From Clostridium sp. AT4 (GTDB taxonomy: Bacteria > Bacillota > Clostridia > Lachnospirales > Lachnospiraceae), in assembly GCF_001517625.2 (NCBI RefSeq), contig NZ_LN999824.1, positions 1 through 64,000 of the forward strand: DNA of 64,000 nucleotides. The letters are read 5' to 3'. The notes below the pieces were generated by a model that saw nothing but the letters and a program-made list of their open reading frames with translations, was not told the origin of the DNA and did no database searches. Both the position numbers and the translations under genes were made by a program. Every line of letters begins with the position of its first letter. Position 1 is the stretch's first letter. Shown one piece after another: positions 8,767 to 17,676 of this stretch.

Positions 8767-9915
8767 TCATCCCACAAACCCGGCCGCCCGGATCACCCGA
8801 AACACCTGCTCCACCGTATCCGCCATATTGGATGCGGCCGTTTCCAGATCCATGGCCTCCTCTAAGGACACAACGGAGCGGAGAATGGGGAAAAAGGCAT
8901 CAATTCCAGCACTGTTGCAGGCAGCTGCATCTCTGGTTACAGCACCCGCAAAAGCCAAAACCGGCTTTCCAAAGGTTTTGGCAAGACGGGCAACACCCTC
9001 CGGCGCTTTTCCCATAGCAGTCTGAGCGTCCATGCGCCCCTCTCCTGTAATTACAATATCCGCATCCTTAATATAATCTGCCAGCCGGGTTTCCTCTAAT
9101 ACCAGCTTAATCCCGGATTCCAGCACTGCATTTGTAAACGAAAGGAATGCAAATCCCAGACCACCTGCCGCTCCCGTTCCCGGCTGATTGGGATCTGCTT
9201 TCGGGAAGGACTGACGGGCCAGAAGGGCATACCGCTCCAGCCACCGGTCCATCTGGCGGATCATCTCCGGATCAGCCCCCTTCTGAGGGCCGTAAACTGC
9301 ACTGCAGCCAAGATCACCGCAAAGCTTATTGGTTACATCGCAGGCAATATAGAACTGGCAGTCTGCAAGTTCCGGAAGCACATTTTCTCCGGAAACGGTT
9401 TTTAAAAGCTCCAGTCCCCGCGCGCCATAGGGTACCTGTTTTCCTTCTTCATCCAGAAAATCATAACCCAGCGCCTGAAGCATTCCCACACCGCCGTCAT
9501 TGGTTGCACTTCCGCCGATTCCCATGATAAAACGCCGGCAGCCTTTGTCCATGGCATCCCGTATCATTTCACCAACTCCATAGGTTGTAGTATAAAGAGG
9601 ATTTCTCTTTTCCGGAGGCACTAATGTAATGCCCGCAGCCTGGGACATCTCCATAATAGCCGTCTGTGTGCTTTCAATCATGCCATAACGTGCTGTAACG
9701 GGTTCTCCCAAAGGGCCGGTTACGGAAATTTCGTGAATCACCCCATTCATTCCTGCTGCCAGGGCATCTACAGTCCCCTCTCCTCCATCCGCAAGAGGAC
9801 GCACCTCTACCTGAGCGTCAGGATAAACACGATGAATTCCTGTCCGGATCGCATTTCCCGCCTCCATAGATGAAAGACTTCCTTTAAATGAATCAATTGC
9901 AATTGTTACCTTCAT
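8767..9915 (-). CDS. Glycerate 2-kinase family (GarK/GlxK type)
   Basis: 382 aa, normal for the GarK/GlxK family, which phosphorylates D-glycerate to 2-phosphoglycerate. Seen: DSFKGSLSSMEAGNAI near the N-terminus, the PLADGGEGTVDAL segment (about 42-54), GIGGSATNDGGVGML (about 132-146), and GEGRMDAQTAMGKAP near 293-307. RBS GGAGGA is 7 nt upstream. The gene is divergent from a CdaR-type regulator, which in enterobacteria controls glycerate and glucarate catabolism, so regulation by that neighbour is likely. Confidence 0.92.
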   Translation of the reverse strand: MKVTIAIDSFKGSLSSMEAGNAIRTGIHRVYPDAQVEVRPLADGGEGTVDALAAGMNGVIHEISVTGPLGEPVTARYGMIESTQTAIMEMSQAAGITLVPPEKRNPLYTTTYGVGEMIRDAMDKGCRRFIMGIGGSATNDGGVGMLQALGYDFLDEEGKQVPYGARGLELLKTVSGENVLPELADCQFYIACDVTNKLCGDLGCSAVYGPQKGADPEMIRQMDRWLERYALLARQSFPKADPNQPGTGAAGGLGFAFLSFTNAVLESGIKLVLEETRLADYIKDADIVITGEGRMDAQTAMGKAPEGVARLAKTFGKPVLAFAGAVTRDAAACNSAGIDAFFPILRSVVSLEEAMDLETAASNMADTVEQVFRVIRAAGFVG

Positions 9916-10021
9916 ATGAACTTCCTCCTTTACGGACCTGAATTTTCTGTTTTAATCTCTGTTTTCTCTTCTATTGTAGCTGTAAAACAGGGAAATAGAT
10001 ATGTTATATATACTGATTTTA

Positions 10022-10030
10022 TGTTATAAT
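10022..10030 (+). promoter_or_regulatory. Extended -10 promoter for the small protein-cdaR operon
   Basis: TGT-TATAAT (TG at 10022-10023, -10 at 10025-10030) with no good -35. It lies 70 nt upstream of the 59-aa gene in the divergent space shared with glycerate kinase. The surrounding 9916-10099 gap is very AT-rich. Confidence 0.4.
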
Positions 10031-10099
10031 TTGCTTTATAATATATTATCAGTAACAATATGGCAGAAATTACAGAAACATTCAAAGAAAGGAACGGCC

Positions 10100-10279
10100 A
10101 TGGCACAAACAAACTGCGAATCCTGCATGAATTATGAATACGACGAAGATTACGACTGCTATATCTGTACAAAGGATTTGGATGAGGATGAAATGGTCCG
10201 GTTTATCCGGGGAGAATTCAAAGACTGTCCTTACTATCGATTTGGAGACGAGTACCAGATTGTAAAAAAGCAGATCTGA
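10100..10279 (+). CDS. Small four-cysteine protein, DUF6472-like
   Basis: 59 aa, starting at the ATG after GAAAGGA (spacing about 8). Sequence is acidic with four cysteines (C6, C9, C22 and C38, in CESC, YICT and KDCPYY contexts) and a conserved FKDCPYYRFGDEYQIV tail, as in the DUF6472 family common in Lachnospiraceae. The cysteines could bind a metal but this is unproven. It is followed after 13 nt by the cdaR-like gene, so the two are co-transcribed. An upstream in-frame ATG at 10001 would lie before the promoter and has no RBS. Confidence 0.75.
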   Translation: MAQTNCESCMNYEYDEDYDCYICTKDLDEDEMVRFIRGEFKDCPYYRFGDEYQIVKKQI

Positions 10280-10292
10280 CAGGAGGATATGG

Positions 10293-11396
10293 ATGATCAC
10301 AAAAGTAAGCCGCCGTCTGGCACAGCAGATTGTGGATACGGTAAAGGATGTATGCGGCAGAGATATCAACTTCATCGCCCCTTCAGGCACTATTTTCGCC
10401 AGTACAGACAAACAGCGGATCGGAGAATTTCATGAGATCGGGCAGCGAGCCGCCAAAATAAAAACTACAATCGAGGTACAAAGTGACGGCAGCTTTCAGG
10501 GAACGCAAAAGGGCGTAAATATTCCCATTTTTCATCAGGGAATCCTTCTTGCAGTCATCGGGATCAGCGGGCCGCCGGAGGAGGTACGCAAATTCGGCTA
10601 TCTTGCCCTGCGGATTACAGATCTCTTAATCCGTGAGCAGGAACTGGCTGCCGCTACCCGTTCCAGACAGGAGAAAATTCAGTATCTGGTTCATTCTCTG
10701 ATCCACTGCGAAGAAACAGATCCCAGTTTTTTAGAAAACTGTCTGGAAGAATTTCAGCTTTCAGCTGACAGCCGCTTTCTGGTGTGCTGCATCCGGCTGA
10801 ACGAACGGTATCATCCGGCTAATATCTCCATGTTTGAACGGGATTTAAGACAGCTTCTTCAATCCGTTGGAATTGCATTCAGCTGTTTTGAATACCCCAG
10901 AGAATATATTGCCCTTATTCCTGAAGATGAGCAGCAAAAATGCAAAAAACGATTAATGCATTTTGCTTCCATTCAAAAAGACATTCTTTCAGCAGGTCTG
11001 GGAACTGCCTGTAATCTGCCGCATCTATACCACTCCTACCGGGAAGCATTGACCTCTCTGGGAGCAGCACAATTTTCAGAAATTCCCTTCTGCTGTTTTG
11101 AAGAGCTGGATATAGAAATCCTGTTAAACAGCATAAATCCGGACTGTCAGAAAGATTACCTGCAAAAGACTGTTTCCGGACTGAACGAGGATGATTTTCG
11201 TCTCCTCCAGGTGTATTATGATGAGAATATGTCACTGACAAATACCGGATCACGTCTGTTTCTCCACAAAAACACGCTTCAGTATAAGCTGAAACGCATT
11301 GCGAAAATAACCGGATACGATCCCCGGATCTTCCGGGACGCAGTTTCCCTGTATCTGGGTCTGAAAATATGGCAGAAAAACAGTGCCTCCCGGTAA
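10293..11396 (+). CDS. CdaR-type sugar diacid/glycerate regulator
   Basis: 367-aa transcription factor. Residues 1-135 match the putative sugar diacid recognition domain (opening with RLAQQIVDTVKDVCGRDINFI and containing FHQGILLAVIGISG). The middle is a GGDEF-like PucR linker region. The C-terminus (about 305-360) is a PucR/CdaR helix-turn-helix (NTGSRLFLHKNTLQYKLKRI). RBS AGGAGG lies 6 nt before the chosen ATG; an ATG 4 nt upstream is too close to it. Divergent from glycerate kinase, so likely its activator in response to glycerate or a sugar acid. Confidence 0.88.
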   Translation: MITKVSRRLAQQIVDTVKDVCGRDINFIAPSGTIFASTDKQRIGEFHEIGQRAAKIKTTIEVQSDGSFQGTQKGVNIPIFHQGILLAVIGISGPPEEVRKFGYLALRITDLLIREQELAAATRSRQEKIQYLVHSLIHCEETDPSFLENCLEEFQLSADSRFLVCCIRLNERYHPANISMFERDLRQLLQSVGIAFSCFEYPREYIALIPEDEQQKCKKRLMHFASIQKDILSAGLGTACNLPHLYHSYREALTSLGAAQFSEIPFCCFEELDIEILLNSINPDCQKDYLQKTVSGLNEDDFRLLQVYYDENMSLTNTGSRLFLHKNTLQYKLKRIAKITGYDPRIFRDAVSLYLGLKIWQKNSASR

Positions 11397-11404
11397 ACAA
11401 ATCC

Positions 11405-11986
11405 TTATCCGCGCCTCAGCTCCTTAAAAAAATCCGTCATCAGACAGGAACATTCTTCCCCAAGAATACCTGTTTCTACTTTTACCTGATGATTAAATCC
11501 CGGCTCTTTAAGAATATTTAATACCGAACCGGCACAGCCCGCCTTCGCATTCATGGAACCAATGACAACACGGGGGATTCTGGCCTGTACAATGGCTCCG
11601 GCACACATGGGACAGGGCTCCAGCGTGACATACAGCGTACAATCCTCCAGCCGCCAGTCTCCCTCTTTTTTGCAGGCTCTTTTTATGGCTGTAATTTCTG
11701 CATGGGAAAGAACCGTTTTATCTGCATTCCGACGGTTGTAGCCTCTGGAAATGATACGGCCCTCTTTTACAATCACGCAGCCGATTGGGACGTCTCCAAT
11801 CGCAGCCGCTTTTTTTGCCTGACGGACCGCTTCCTTCATAAAGGCTTCATCTGCCCGGCGGGCCGCTCTTGCAGCCTCCTCTGCCACAAGGGCAGCCAGA
11901 CGTTTTTTCTCATTTCTCTGCTCCCAGCGGCGTCTGCGGGTTTCAAGTCCCTTTGCATTTGCCAGAGCTATTTCCTGTTCGGTCAT
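11405..11986 (-). CDS. tadA: tRNA adenosine(34) deaminase with N-terminal extension
   Basis: 193 aa. The catalytic part (about 48-193) has the zinc and proton-shuttle motif HAE and the PCPMCAGA zinc motif of TadA, which converts A34 to inosine in tRNA-Arg(ACG). Typical TadA is 150-165 aa; here a 45-residue Arg/Ala/Glu-rich helical segment precedes the FMKEAVRQAKKAA start. That extension seems to be translated, because the AAGGAGGT Shine-Dalgarno sits 7 nt before the first ATG and not before the internal one. Convergent with the cdaR-like gene, 8 bp apart. tadA next to the SRP RNA and dnaX is a conserved Firmicutes linkage. Confidence 0.93.
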   Translation of the reverse strand: MTEQEIALANAKGLETRRRRWEQRNEKKRLAALVAEEAARAARRADEAFMKEAVRQAKKAAAIGDVPIGCVIVKEGRIISRGYNRRNADKTVLSHAEITAIKRACKKEGDWRLEDCTLYVTLEPCPMCAGAIVQARIPRVVIGSMNAKAGCAGSVLNILKEPGFNHQVKVETGILGEECSCLMTDFFKELRRG

Positions 11987-12086
11987 AAGACAGACCTCCT
12001 TATATATGTTGAGGCCAAAAGACTTCTGCCCCTGATATCCTAATTATAAATGAAATCATAAATTTTGCAAAGGAGGATAAAAAACT

Positions 12087-12782
12087 ATGAAATTATGCGG
12101 GCTTCAGAAAACAACGCTTCTGGACTTTCCGGGAAAGGTAGCTGCCACGATCTTTACCGGCGGATGCAGCTTTGCCTGCCCTTTCTGCCACAACAGCGAG
12201 CTGCTTGGACGCGATATTGAGGCACTTTGCTCTCAGGAAGAAGTAATGACATTTTTAGAGAAACGAAAGAACATATTGGAGGGTGTCTGCATCACCGGAG
12301 GAGAACCAACTCTGCAGCCAGATCTGGAGGATTTTATACGGTTTGTCCGCAGTCTTGGGCTGGCAGTAAAGCTGGATACAAACGGATACCAGCCGAATGT
12401 GCTCATTAATCTTTGCGAAAAAGGGCTTTTAGACTATGTAGCTATGGATATCAAAGCAGGAAAAAGCCATTATGCGCATGTAAGCGGGCGCACCGGGCTG
12501 AATCTGGAACGAATCGACCAAAGTATCCGTTTTCTTTTAAATGGTTCTGTCCCCTTTGAATTTCGTACGACCGTTGTAAAAGGCCTCCATGATAAAAGTG
12601 ATTTTGAGGAAATCGGGCCATGGATCCAGGGGTGCGGACAATACTTTCTGCAGTCTTATCAGGAGTCCGGCCAGGTACTGTCCCCCGATTCCTGCAAAAG
12701 CTTTTCCCGGGAAGAAATGGAGGAATTTGCCCGGATTGTATCCCCCTATGCCGGAATCGTCAGGCTCCGTGGAATCGACTGA
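12087..12782 (+). CDS. Radical SAM NrdG-type activating enzyme (orphan)
   Basis: 231 aa. CX3CX2C cluster motif at C27, C31, C34 (GGCSFACPFCHN), GGEPTLQ as the SAM-binding GGE motif (about 72-78), and the AMDIKAG segment. This matches the NrdG2-type anaerobic ribonucleotide reductase activating protein group. No nrdD lies in the window, so the partner is elsewhere or differs; related activases also act on other glycyl radical enzymes. RBS AAAGGAGGAT precedes the ATG. The gene is convergent with the following DUF6128-like gene. Confidence 0.85.
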   Translation: MKLCGLQKTTLLDFPGKVAATIFTGGCSFACPFCHNSELLGRDIEALCSQEEVMTFLEKRKNILEGVCITGGEPTLQPDLEDFIRFVRSLGLAVKLDTNGYQPNVLINLCEKGLLDYVAMDIKAGKSHYAHVSGRTGLNLERIDQSIRFLLNGSVPFEFRTTVVKGLHDKSDFEEIGPWIQGCGQYFLQSYQESGQVLSPDSCKSFSREEMEEFARIVSPYAGIVRLRGID

Positions 12783-12797
12783 TCCTTGCATGGCCTG

Positions 12798-14099
12798 TCA
12801 GTCCGTATTTTCCATACTGACATCTGCATACCAGTAACCGAACCGGCCGTTTTGAACCGGCTGTTTTTTGGCAAGAACAAAATGCGGAAACCCGAACATG
12901 GAAGCCATATATTTTTCGCTGCTGTAATAATGGCCCGGAACCCCCAGAATATAGCGTACCCGTTTGCGCGCCTCATCGCCTACACGGGCAAATACCAGAT
13001 ACCGGTAATTATAATAGCCATGAAGCAGAAAGCTGTTGTTTCCATACGTCCAGTTTTCCCTCGGTAAAAGGCCGATATCCTGAGGACGGATGGTAAGAAT
13101 CTCGATGGTACCCGGACTGTCAAAAGCCTGTATCTTGGGATAGCGCTTTCGGAAGGCTTCCCACAAAAGCTCCGGACTGCCGGCGCTTTCTTCCTGCTCC
13201 AGACGCGCCAGCTTTTCGGGATTTTCTAAAGGAAATTCCTCCTCCTGAGGCAAAGAAACGCGAGCCGGATGGGAGGCTAATGGCTCTGATGGCTCCTGCG
13301 CTGCCTCCTCTCTGGCCTGTTCTTTTTCTTCCACAGGCTTCTCATGTCCGGCCGGCAGTATTCCCAATATATTTCCTACTTTATTTAGGTTCTGCAAAAG
13401 CATTTGGGTACCGCTTCCCATTCTCTGATTATCTTCCGGATGATCCTGACCGCCTGCTTCCACATCTTCTTCGCTATGCGGGGCCTCTGATCCTTCCTTT
13501 TCATCTTTTAAAGCCATCTCTGCCTTTTCAATCTGTATTTCATCTTCCTCCGGCTCTTTCGTCTCCTCCCTGGCCGCTTCCCGTTCCTTTTCTTCTAAAA
13601 CTAATTTCGCTCTCTCCGCCTCCAGACGTTCCTCCTCTGCCTGAATTTCCTGATTCAGTTCCGTCAGCTTTCTATGGATCTGCTCGCTCTCATCCCCTAC
13701 ATTCTGAGACGTTACCTCTGCCAGATCTACCTCTGCGGCCTGAGTAACTGCATCCTCCCAAATCGTCTTATACACCCGCCAGTCTTCTTCCTTTTCATGG
13801 ACGGAAAGGCCATAGCAGATTTCCATAGCACAGCCAGATCCTCCAATATTTTCCATCGGAATCACAGCTCTGAACTCGCCCGCTCCATTGTGAATAAAAA
13901 TATTACCCAGAAAAATCTCTTTATCAGGCGCCAGCAGATACACCCCCAGATCGCTTCCTCCTGAATAAACCTTTTTTACATTTACATTCAACCTGCACTG
14001 GCCGCTTCTGGTTTCCAGCTTGGCAAATCCTATATTTTTCCCCTTTGCGCTTCCTTCATATGCGTAAATATAAGAAATCAATCTTCTATAATTCACCAT
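12798..14099 (-). CDS. DUF6128-like protein with acidic coiled-coil linker
   Basis: About 433 aa. An N-terminal domain (about 1-115, starting VNYRRLISYIYAYEG) and a C-terminal domain (about 300-433, ending in FGYWYADVSMENTD and containing the YYNYRYLVFARVGDEAR stretch) flank a Glu/Lys-rich, probably coiled or disordered linker. Such proteins are widespread in Lachnospiraceae; the function is unknown. The start is the ATG at 14097-14099, preceded by AAGGAG with 8-nt spacing; the open frame extends 12 codons further but without an RBS. The architecture recalls the TPR protein at 2283-4394, which also has a long acidic middle. Confidence 0.65.
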   Translation of the reverse strand: MVNYRRLISYIYAYEGSAKGKNIGFAKLETRSGQCRLNVNVKKVYSGGSDLGVYLLAPDKEIFLGNIFIHNGAGEFRAVIPMENIGGSGCAMEICYGLSVHEKEEDWRVYKTIWEDAVTQAAEVDLAEVTSQNVGDESEQIHRKLTELNQEIQAEEERLEAERAKLVLEEKEREAAREETKEPEEDEIQIEKAEMALKDEKEGSEAPHSEEDVEAGGQDHPEDNQRMGSGTQMLLQNLNKVGNILGILPAGHEKPVEEKEQAREEAAQEPSEPLASHPARVSLPQEEEFPLENPEKLARLEQEESAGSPELLWEAFRKRYPKIQAFDSPGTIEILTIRPQDIGLLPRENWTYGNNSFLLHGYYNYRYLVFARVGDEARKRVRYILGVPGHYYSSEKYMASMFGFPHFVLAKKQPVQNGRFGYWYADVSMENTD

Positions 14100-14207
14100 T
14101 TTCCTACTCCTTGCACCATTTCCAAATCGCTCCACCCCAGACCTGTCTGCCTGTCCCCAGATGGCAGCCCGGTTTCCGCTGTTACCATTATTTATATGTT
14201 TTTCCCC

Positions 14208-14236
14208 TTGAAAGTATGTCGAGAAAATGCTATTCT
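14208..14236 (+). promoter_or_regulatory. Promoter of nagB
   Basis: -35 TTGAAA (14208-14213), 17-bp spacer, -10 TATTCT (14231-14236). Expected start near 14243, 49 nt before the nagB start codon. Confidence 0.7.
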
Positions 14237-14291
14237 ATATGGAGAAAATTGCAAAAATAATTTTCATTTTACGGAAAGGGTGGATATTATT

Positions 14292-15017
14292 ATGAGAATC
14301 TGCAAAGCAAAAAATTATGATGAAATGAGCCGCCAAGCTGCCAATGTCATTTCCGCACAGGTAATCATGAAGCCTAATTGCGTGCTGGGACTGGCTACCG
14401 GTTCTTCACCGATCGGTACCTACAAGCAGCTGATCGAATGGTACAACAAGGGCGATCTGGATTTCTCCAATGTAAAGACAGTAAACCTGGACGAGTACAA
14501 GGGACTTACAAAGGATAACGATCAGAGTTACTATTATTTTATGTATAATAATCTCTTTAAACATATCAATATTGACTTAAATAACACAAATATTCCTGAT
14601 GGAACAGAGCCGGACAGCGCCATTGAGTGTGCCCGCTACAACCGTGTGATCGATGATATCGGCGGCATTGATCTGCAGCTTTTAGGAATCGGACACAACG
14701 GCCACATCGGTTTCAATGAGCCTGATTCTGAATTTGCAAAAATGACTCACTGCGTTGATTTAACAGAGAGCACCATTGAGGCAAACAAGCGCTTCTTCGC
14801 TTCTATCGACGATGTTCCCAGACAGGCTTATACCATGGGTATCAAGACCATCATGCAGGCAAAGACAATCCTTCTGATTGCCAGCGGTGCAGATAAGGCC
14901 CGCATCCTCCGCGAAGCTCTCTGTGGCCCTGTAACCCCTCAGGTTCCCGCTTCTATCTTACAGCTTCACAATAATGTAATCGTAGTGGCTGACGAAGCGG
15001 CTATGGCTGAGTTTTAA
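14292..15017 (+). CDS. nagB: Glucosamine-6-phosphate deaminase
   Basis: 241 aa, the normal length. Converts glucosamine 6-phosphate to fructose 6-phosphate and ammonia, feeding amino sugars into glycolysis. Seen: LATGSSPIGTYKQL (phosphate loop), NLDEYKGL with the catalytic Asp, and GIGHNGHIGFNEP with the ring-opening His. The start at MRICKAKNY is chosen because AAAGGGTGG precedes it; the longer open frame begins upstream of the promoter. Monocistronic, closed by a strong terminator. nagA is not nearby. Confidence 0.96.
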   Translation: MRICKAKNYDEMSRQAANVISAQVIMKPNCVLGLATGSSPIGTYKQLIEWYNKGDLDFSNVKTVNLDEYKGLTKDNDQSYYYFMYNNLFKHINIDLNNTNIPDGTEPDSAIECARYNRVIDDIGGIDLQLLGIGHNGHIGFNEPDSEFAKMTHCVDLTESTIEANKRFFASIDDVPRQAYTMGIKTIMQAKTILLIASGADKARILREALCGPVTPQVPASILQLHNNVIVVADEAAMAEF

Positions 15018-15034
15018 TCATTAAAAAGCACTAA

Positions 15035-15085
15035 AAAACTGACAGAAAACGGTTCATCTAAAGCCGCTTCCTGTCAGTTTTATTT
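15035..15085. terminator. Terminator between nagB and the lipoprotein gene
   Basis: AAAACTGACAG (15035-15045) pairs with CTGTCAGTTTT (15071-15081), followed by a T-rich run. Because the left arm starts with A-rich sequence, it can also serve the convergent minus-strand lipoprotein gene that ends at 15109. Confidence 0.85.
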
Positions 15086-15108
15086 TATCTGTTTTATTTG
15101 AAGCTTAT

Positions 15109-15660
15109 TTACTCCACATCCTCAAACGCCGTCAAATATTCAAGCGCGGACGCGCCTTCCATATCCTGTCCATTGATCTGGACTGTAAGTGTGGAAAGCT
15201 CAAAATTCTCTATAAATGTATTTCCAATTTCTACCAAAAATTGAGTTTCTGTAACACCTTCGTTATTTTTCGCCTGATTTAAGTTCAGAACGCCTTTTGC
15301 ATTTTCCTCTTCGCCGGTTTTATCAAAGGAAATAACCTCTGTTCCCTCGGTGAAAACGCCGTATCCGATCATCCTGTCTACCAGTGCCTGAGCATTGAGG
15401 TCGTCGTCGTCAAGAGAATCCATCTCCTGAACCAGGCTGTCTCCGTCGCCTTTGTGGTAAATAGAAATAACAGCTACAGGTTCTACATTTGGATCGGGAA
15501 CCTTGTCTGAAGCCCCGCCGGTAGTAGGAACAACTGCCGGTTCCGAATTTTCCGCTGAAACTGTGGTTGTCTCTTCCTTCTGCTTCTCGGTAGTAGGCGT
15601 GCAGGCTGCCAGAGAAACTGCCATAACTGCCGCCATCATACCCAATAACCATTTTTTCAT
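15109..15660 (-). CDS. Putative lipoprotein of unknown function
   Basis: 183 aa with a classical lipoprotein signal: MKKWLLGMMAAVMAV then lipobox LAAC (Cys20), followed by a Thr/Glu-rich tether. The mature part (about 60-183) is acidic and ends with a short hypothetical domain containing TETQFLVEIGNTFIENFE. It may be a small GerMN-like or secreted sensor domain, but I cannot assign it. It starts 16 nt after the MarR gene, so the pair is likely an operon and the MarR protein may control it. Confidence 0.7.
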   Translation of the reverse strand: MKKWLLGMMAAVMAVSLAACTPTTEKQKEETTTVSAENSEPAVVPTTGGASDKVPDPNVEPVAVISIYHKGDGDSLVQEMDSLDDDDLNAQALVDRMIGYGVFTEGTEVISFDKTGEEENAKGVLNLNQAKNNEGVTETQFLVEIGNTFIENFELSTLTVQINGQDMEGASALEYLTAFEDVE

Positions 15661-15676
15661 TTAAAAACTGCCTCCT

Positions 15677-16120
15677 TTAATTCTTCTCAAAGCTACGGAA
15701 CCAGGAGGTCAGCTTTGTCAGCGCTTTTACAAGAGCGTTCATCTCTTCCTCTGTGAGAACGTCCATCACTCCCTGTATCATCTGTTCATGAAAATACTTA
15801 TGGTACTCGTATGCCTTGATTCCTTTTTCAGAAAGTGAAATATGAACCACCCGCCTGTCCTCTGTGCTGCGGCTCCGCACCACATAGCCTTTTTTTACAA
15901 GGCTGTTCATAGAGATGGTCAGTGTTCCTACCGTCACTGACAGCTCCTTTGCGATGGATGACATATTTTTCTTCGTTCCAACGCCGATCGCATGGATGAC
16001 ATGCATATCATTACTGGTCAGATCCTTGTTCTCATAGCTGGTAATGGCCTTCTCTTCGATATCATTGATATCCCGGAACAGATTTACCAATACATCGTTC
16101 AGTGTATCGTAAGTCTCCAC
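15677..16120 (-). CDS. MarR family transcriptional regulator
   Basis: About 147 aa starting from a GTG (VETYDTLNDVLVNLF), with AAGGA 6 nt upstream; upstream in-frame codons overlap the promoter and cannot be translated. The winged helix is at about 35-105: SNDMHVIHAIG, then MSSIAKELSVTVGTLTISMN as recognition helix region, and the wing RSTEDRRVVHI with the usual DxR motif. The effector is unknown. It has its own promoter and precedes the lipoprotein gene. FabT, which should exist to use the fab operator at 44972-44990, is also MarR-type, but the DNA around this gene holds no such palindrome. Confidence 0.9.
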   Translation of the reverse strand: METYDTLNDVLVNLFRDINDIEEKAITSYENKDLTSNDMHVIHAIGVGTKKNMSSIAKELSVTVGTLTISMNSLVKKGYVVRSRSTEDRRVVHISLSEKGIKAYEYHKYFHEQMIQGVMDVLTEEEMNALVKALTKLTSWFRSFEKN

Positions 16121-16169
16121 GTCTCTTCCTTTCACTTTCCTCAGTATCCTTCTCAGATACGCTCTACTG

Positions 16170-16198
16170 ATTGTACAGTATTTTCCTGTGTCATACAA
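16170..16198 (-). promoter_or_regulatory. Promoter of the MarR gene
   Basis: Minus strand -35 TTGTAT (16193-16198), 17-bp spacer, -10 TACAAT (16170-16175). The two hexamers form an imperfect inverted repeat (TTGTA and TACAA), so this could also be an autoregulatory site; that part is a guess. Confidence 0.6.
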
Positions 16199-16221
16199 GT
16201 CCTAAAATGCTTATAAAATTC

Positions 16222-17658
16222 TTAAAAAACTGTGTCCTGCTGCTCATTTTCAAGCACCAGACGTTTAAATTCCTCGCCGCGCTCTTCAAAATTCCGGAAT
16301 ATGCCGTAGCTGGCAGCTGCAGGCGACATAACACAGCTGCGGCCAGGCCTTGTAACCTTCTTGGCAAGACAAACTGCGTCCTTCAGATGCTCTGCCAACA
16401 GCAGTCTGGACGGATTTTCAAAATCAGGATAATCTGCCGCGATTTCCTCAAAAATCCTCTTTCCTGTGGCCTCCATCAATATAATATGGGGCACCTGCGA
16501 CTGTGACAGATATTCGATCAGCTCTCGGTAATCAATTCCTCTGTCCATGCCGCCGATTAAGATGGTATCTGTGTCCTTCAGAGTTTTTAACGCCTGAATT
16601 GCTGTCTCACAGATTGTAGAAATGGAATCATCATAATATTTAACGCCCTGTATTTCTCCCAGAAATTGTAAGCGATGAGGAAGGGGCTCATACTCCTTAA
16701 GGCCTTCCGTAAACGTTTCCTCTGCCATTCCCAGCAGGCTGCACACTGCATAAGCCATACCAATATCAAAATAATTATGCTGGCCCAAAAGGCGGATCTG
16801 ACCGGTCGGGATCTTATAACGACGGCCCTCATAGCAGATGGATGTAACGCCATCCTTTTCCTCTACATACAAAACAGGGGTTTCTTCCCGTTTTTTTCTG
16901 TCTGCCAGATTCCCCTCTGTTTTCCAGAAACGCTCAAGCGGCGGCTCAGGGAAGGAGGACTTTGCAGTAATCAGTCTGGAAACACACTCCCCCGGCTCAG
17001 GCAGACACTGAACGTTGCAGATCAGCACATCCTCCGGGGTCTGATTTAAGAAAATGTGCTCCTTGGCCCGTACATATTTTTCCATCGTACCATAGTGATC
17101 CAGATGCTCCTCATGGATATTTGATAAAATGGCAATATGGGGTGAAACGGTCATGTATTCCAGCTGATGGCAGGAAAGCTCACACACAATCTTTGTTTCC
17201 GGTACGATCTCTTCCATAAGATCGAACACGGGAATTCCGATATTTCCTGCCAGAACCGTATCGTATCCTGCATGTTTGAGCAAATGATACAGCAGCGTGG
17301 TAATCGTACTCTTTCCCTTGGTGCCCGTGATACCGGTAATCTGATCGCGGAAGCACCTGAAAAACACCTCTGTCTGGGAAAGGATCTGACAGCTGTAATC
17401 CTGCACCGGCTTTTCCAGTACCACTCCGGGACTTTTGAAAACCACATCATAATCATTCAGACAGCTCTGGTAATCCGGCCCGCTGATCCATTTTCCAATC
17501 CCTTCCGGCAGCTCCCCGGGCGCCGACTGATCCGCGATATCCACGGACTGAAAGGTTCCCAGACGCCGCAGCACCTCCCATGTGGATTTCCCCTCTCTTC
17601 CAAAGCCCAGCAAAAGTATCTTTTTCCCCCGTACCCAGGGATCAATTTTCTCTATCAC
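16222..17658 (-). CDS. murD: UDP-N-acetylmuramoyl-L-alanine:glutamate ligase (MurD family, possibly MurD2)
   Basis: 478-aa Mur ligase. N-terminal Rossmann loop GFGREGKST, ATP loop GTKGKSTI (about 110-117), the NIHEEHLDHYG segment with the catalytic His/Glu, and the C-terminal DDSISTICET region. It adds glutamate to UDP-MurNAc-L-Ala in peptidoglycan synthesis. Classical MurD takes D-Glu. Its immediate partner, 18 nt upstream, is a MurL-like protein, which in Xanthomonas works with a MurD2 that takes L-Glu. The gene may therefore encode an L-Glu-adding ligase. Sequence alone does not settle the substrate. It is isolated from the usual mur/fts cluster. Confidence 0.88.
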   Translation of the reverse strand: MIEKIDPWVRGKKILLLGFGREGKSTWEVLRRLGTFQSVDIADQSAPGELPEGIGKWISGPDYQSCLNDYDVVFKSPGVVLEKPVQDYSCQILSQTEVFFRCFRDQITGITGTKGKSTITTLLYHLLKHAGYDTVLAGNIGIPVFDLMEEIVPETKIVCELSCHQLEYMTVSPHIAILSNIHEEHLDHYGTMEKYVRAKEHIFLNQTPEDVLICNVQCLPEPGECVSRLITAKSSFPEPPLERFWKTEGNLADRKKREETPVLYVEEKDGVTSICYEGRRYKIPTGQIRLLGQHNYFDIGMAYAVCSLLGMAEETFTEGLKEYEPLPHRLQFLGEIQGVKYYDDSISTICETAIQALKTLKDTDTILIGGMDRGIDYRELIEYLSQSQVPHIILMEATGKRIFEEIAADYPDFENPSRLLLAEHLKDAVCLAKKVTRPGRSCVMSPAAASYGIFRNFEERGEEFKRLVLENEQQDTVF

Positions 17659-17676
17659 AGTCCGTCTCCTCGTCTC

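Noticed and set aside
15677-16120. MarR gene as the missing FabT
   Set aside because: Its own promoter lacks the TTTGA/TCAAA palindrome, it is linked to a lipoprotein gene, and it lies 28 kb from the fab operon. Left as only a weak possibility.
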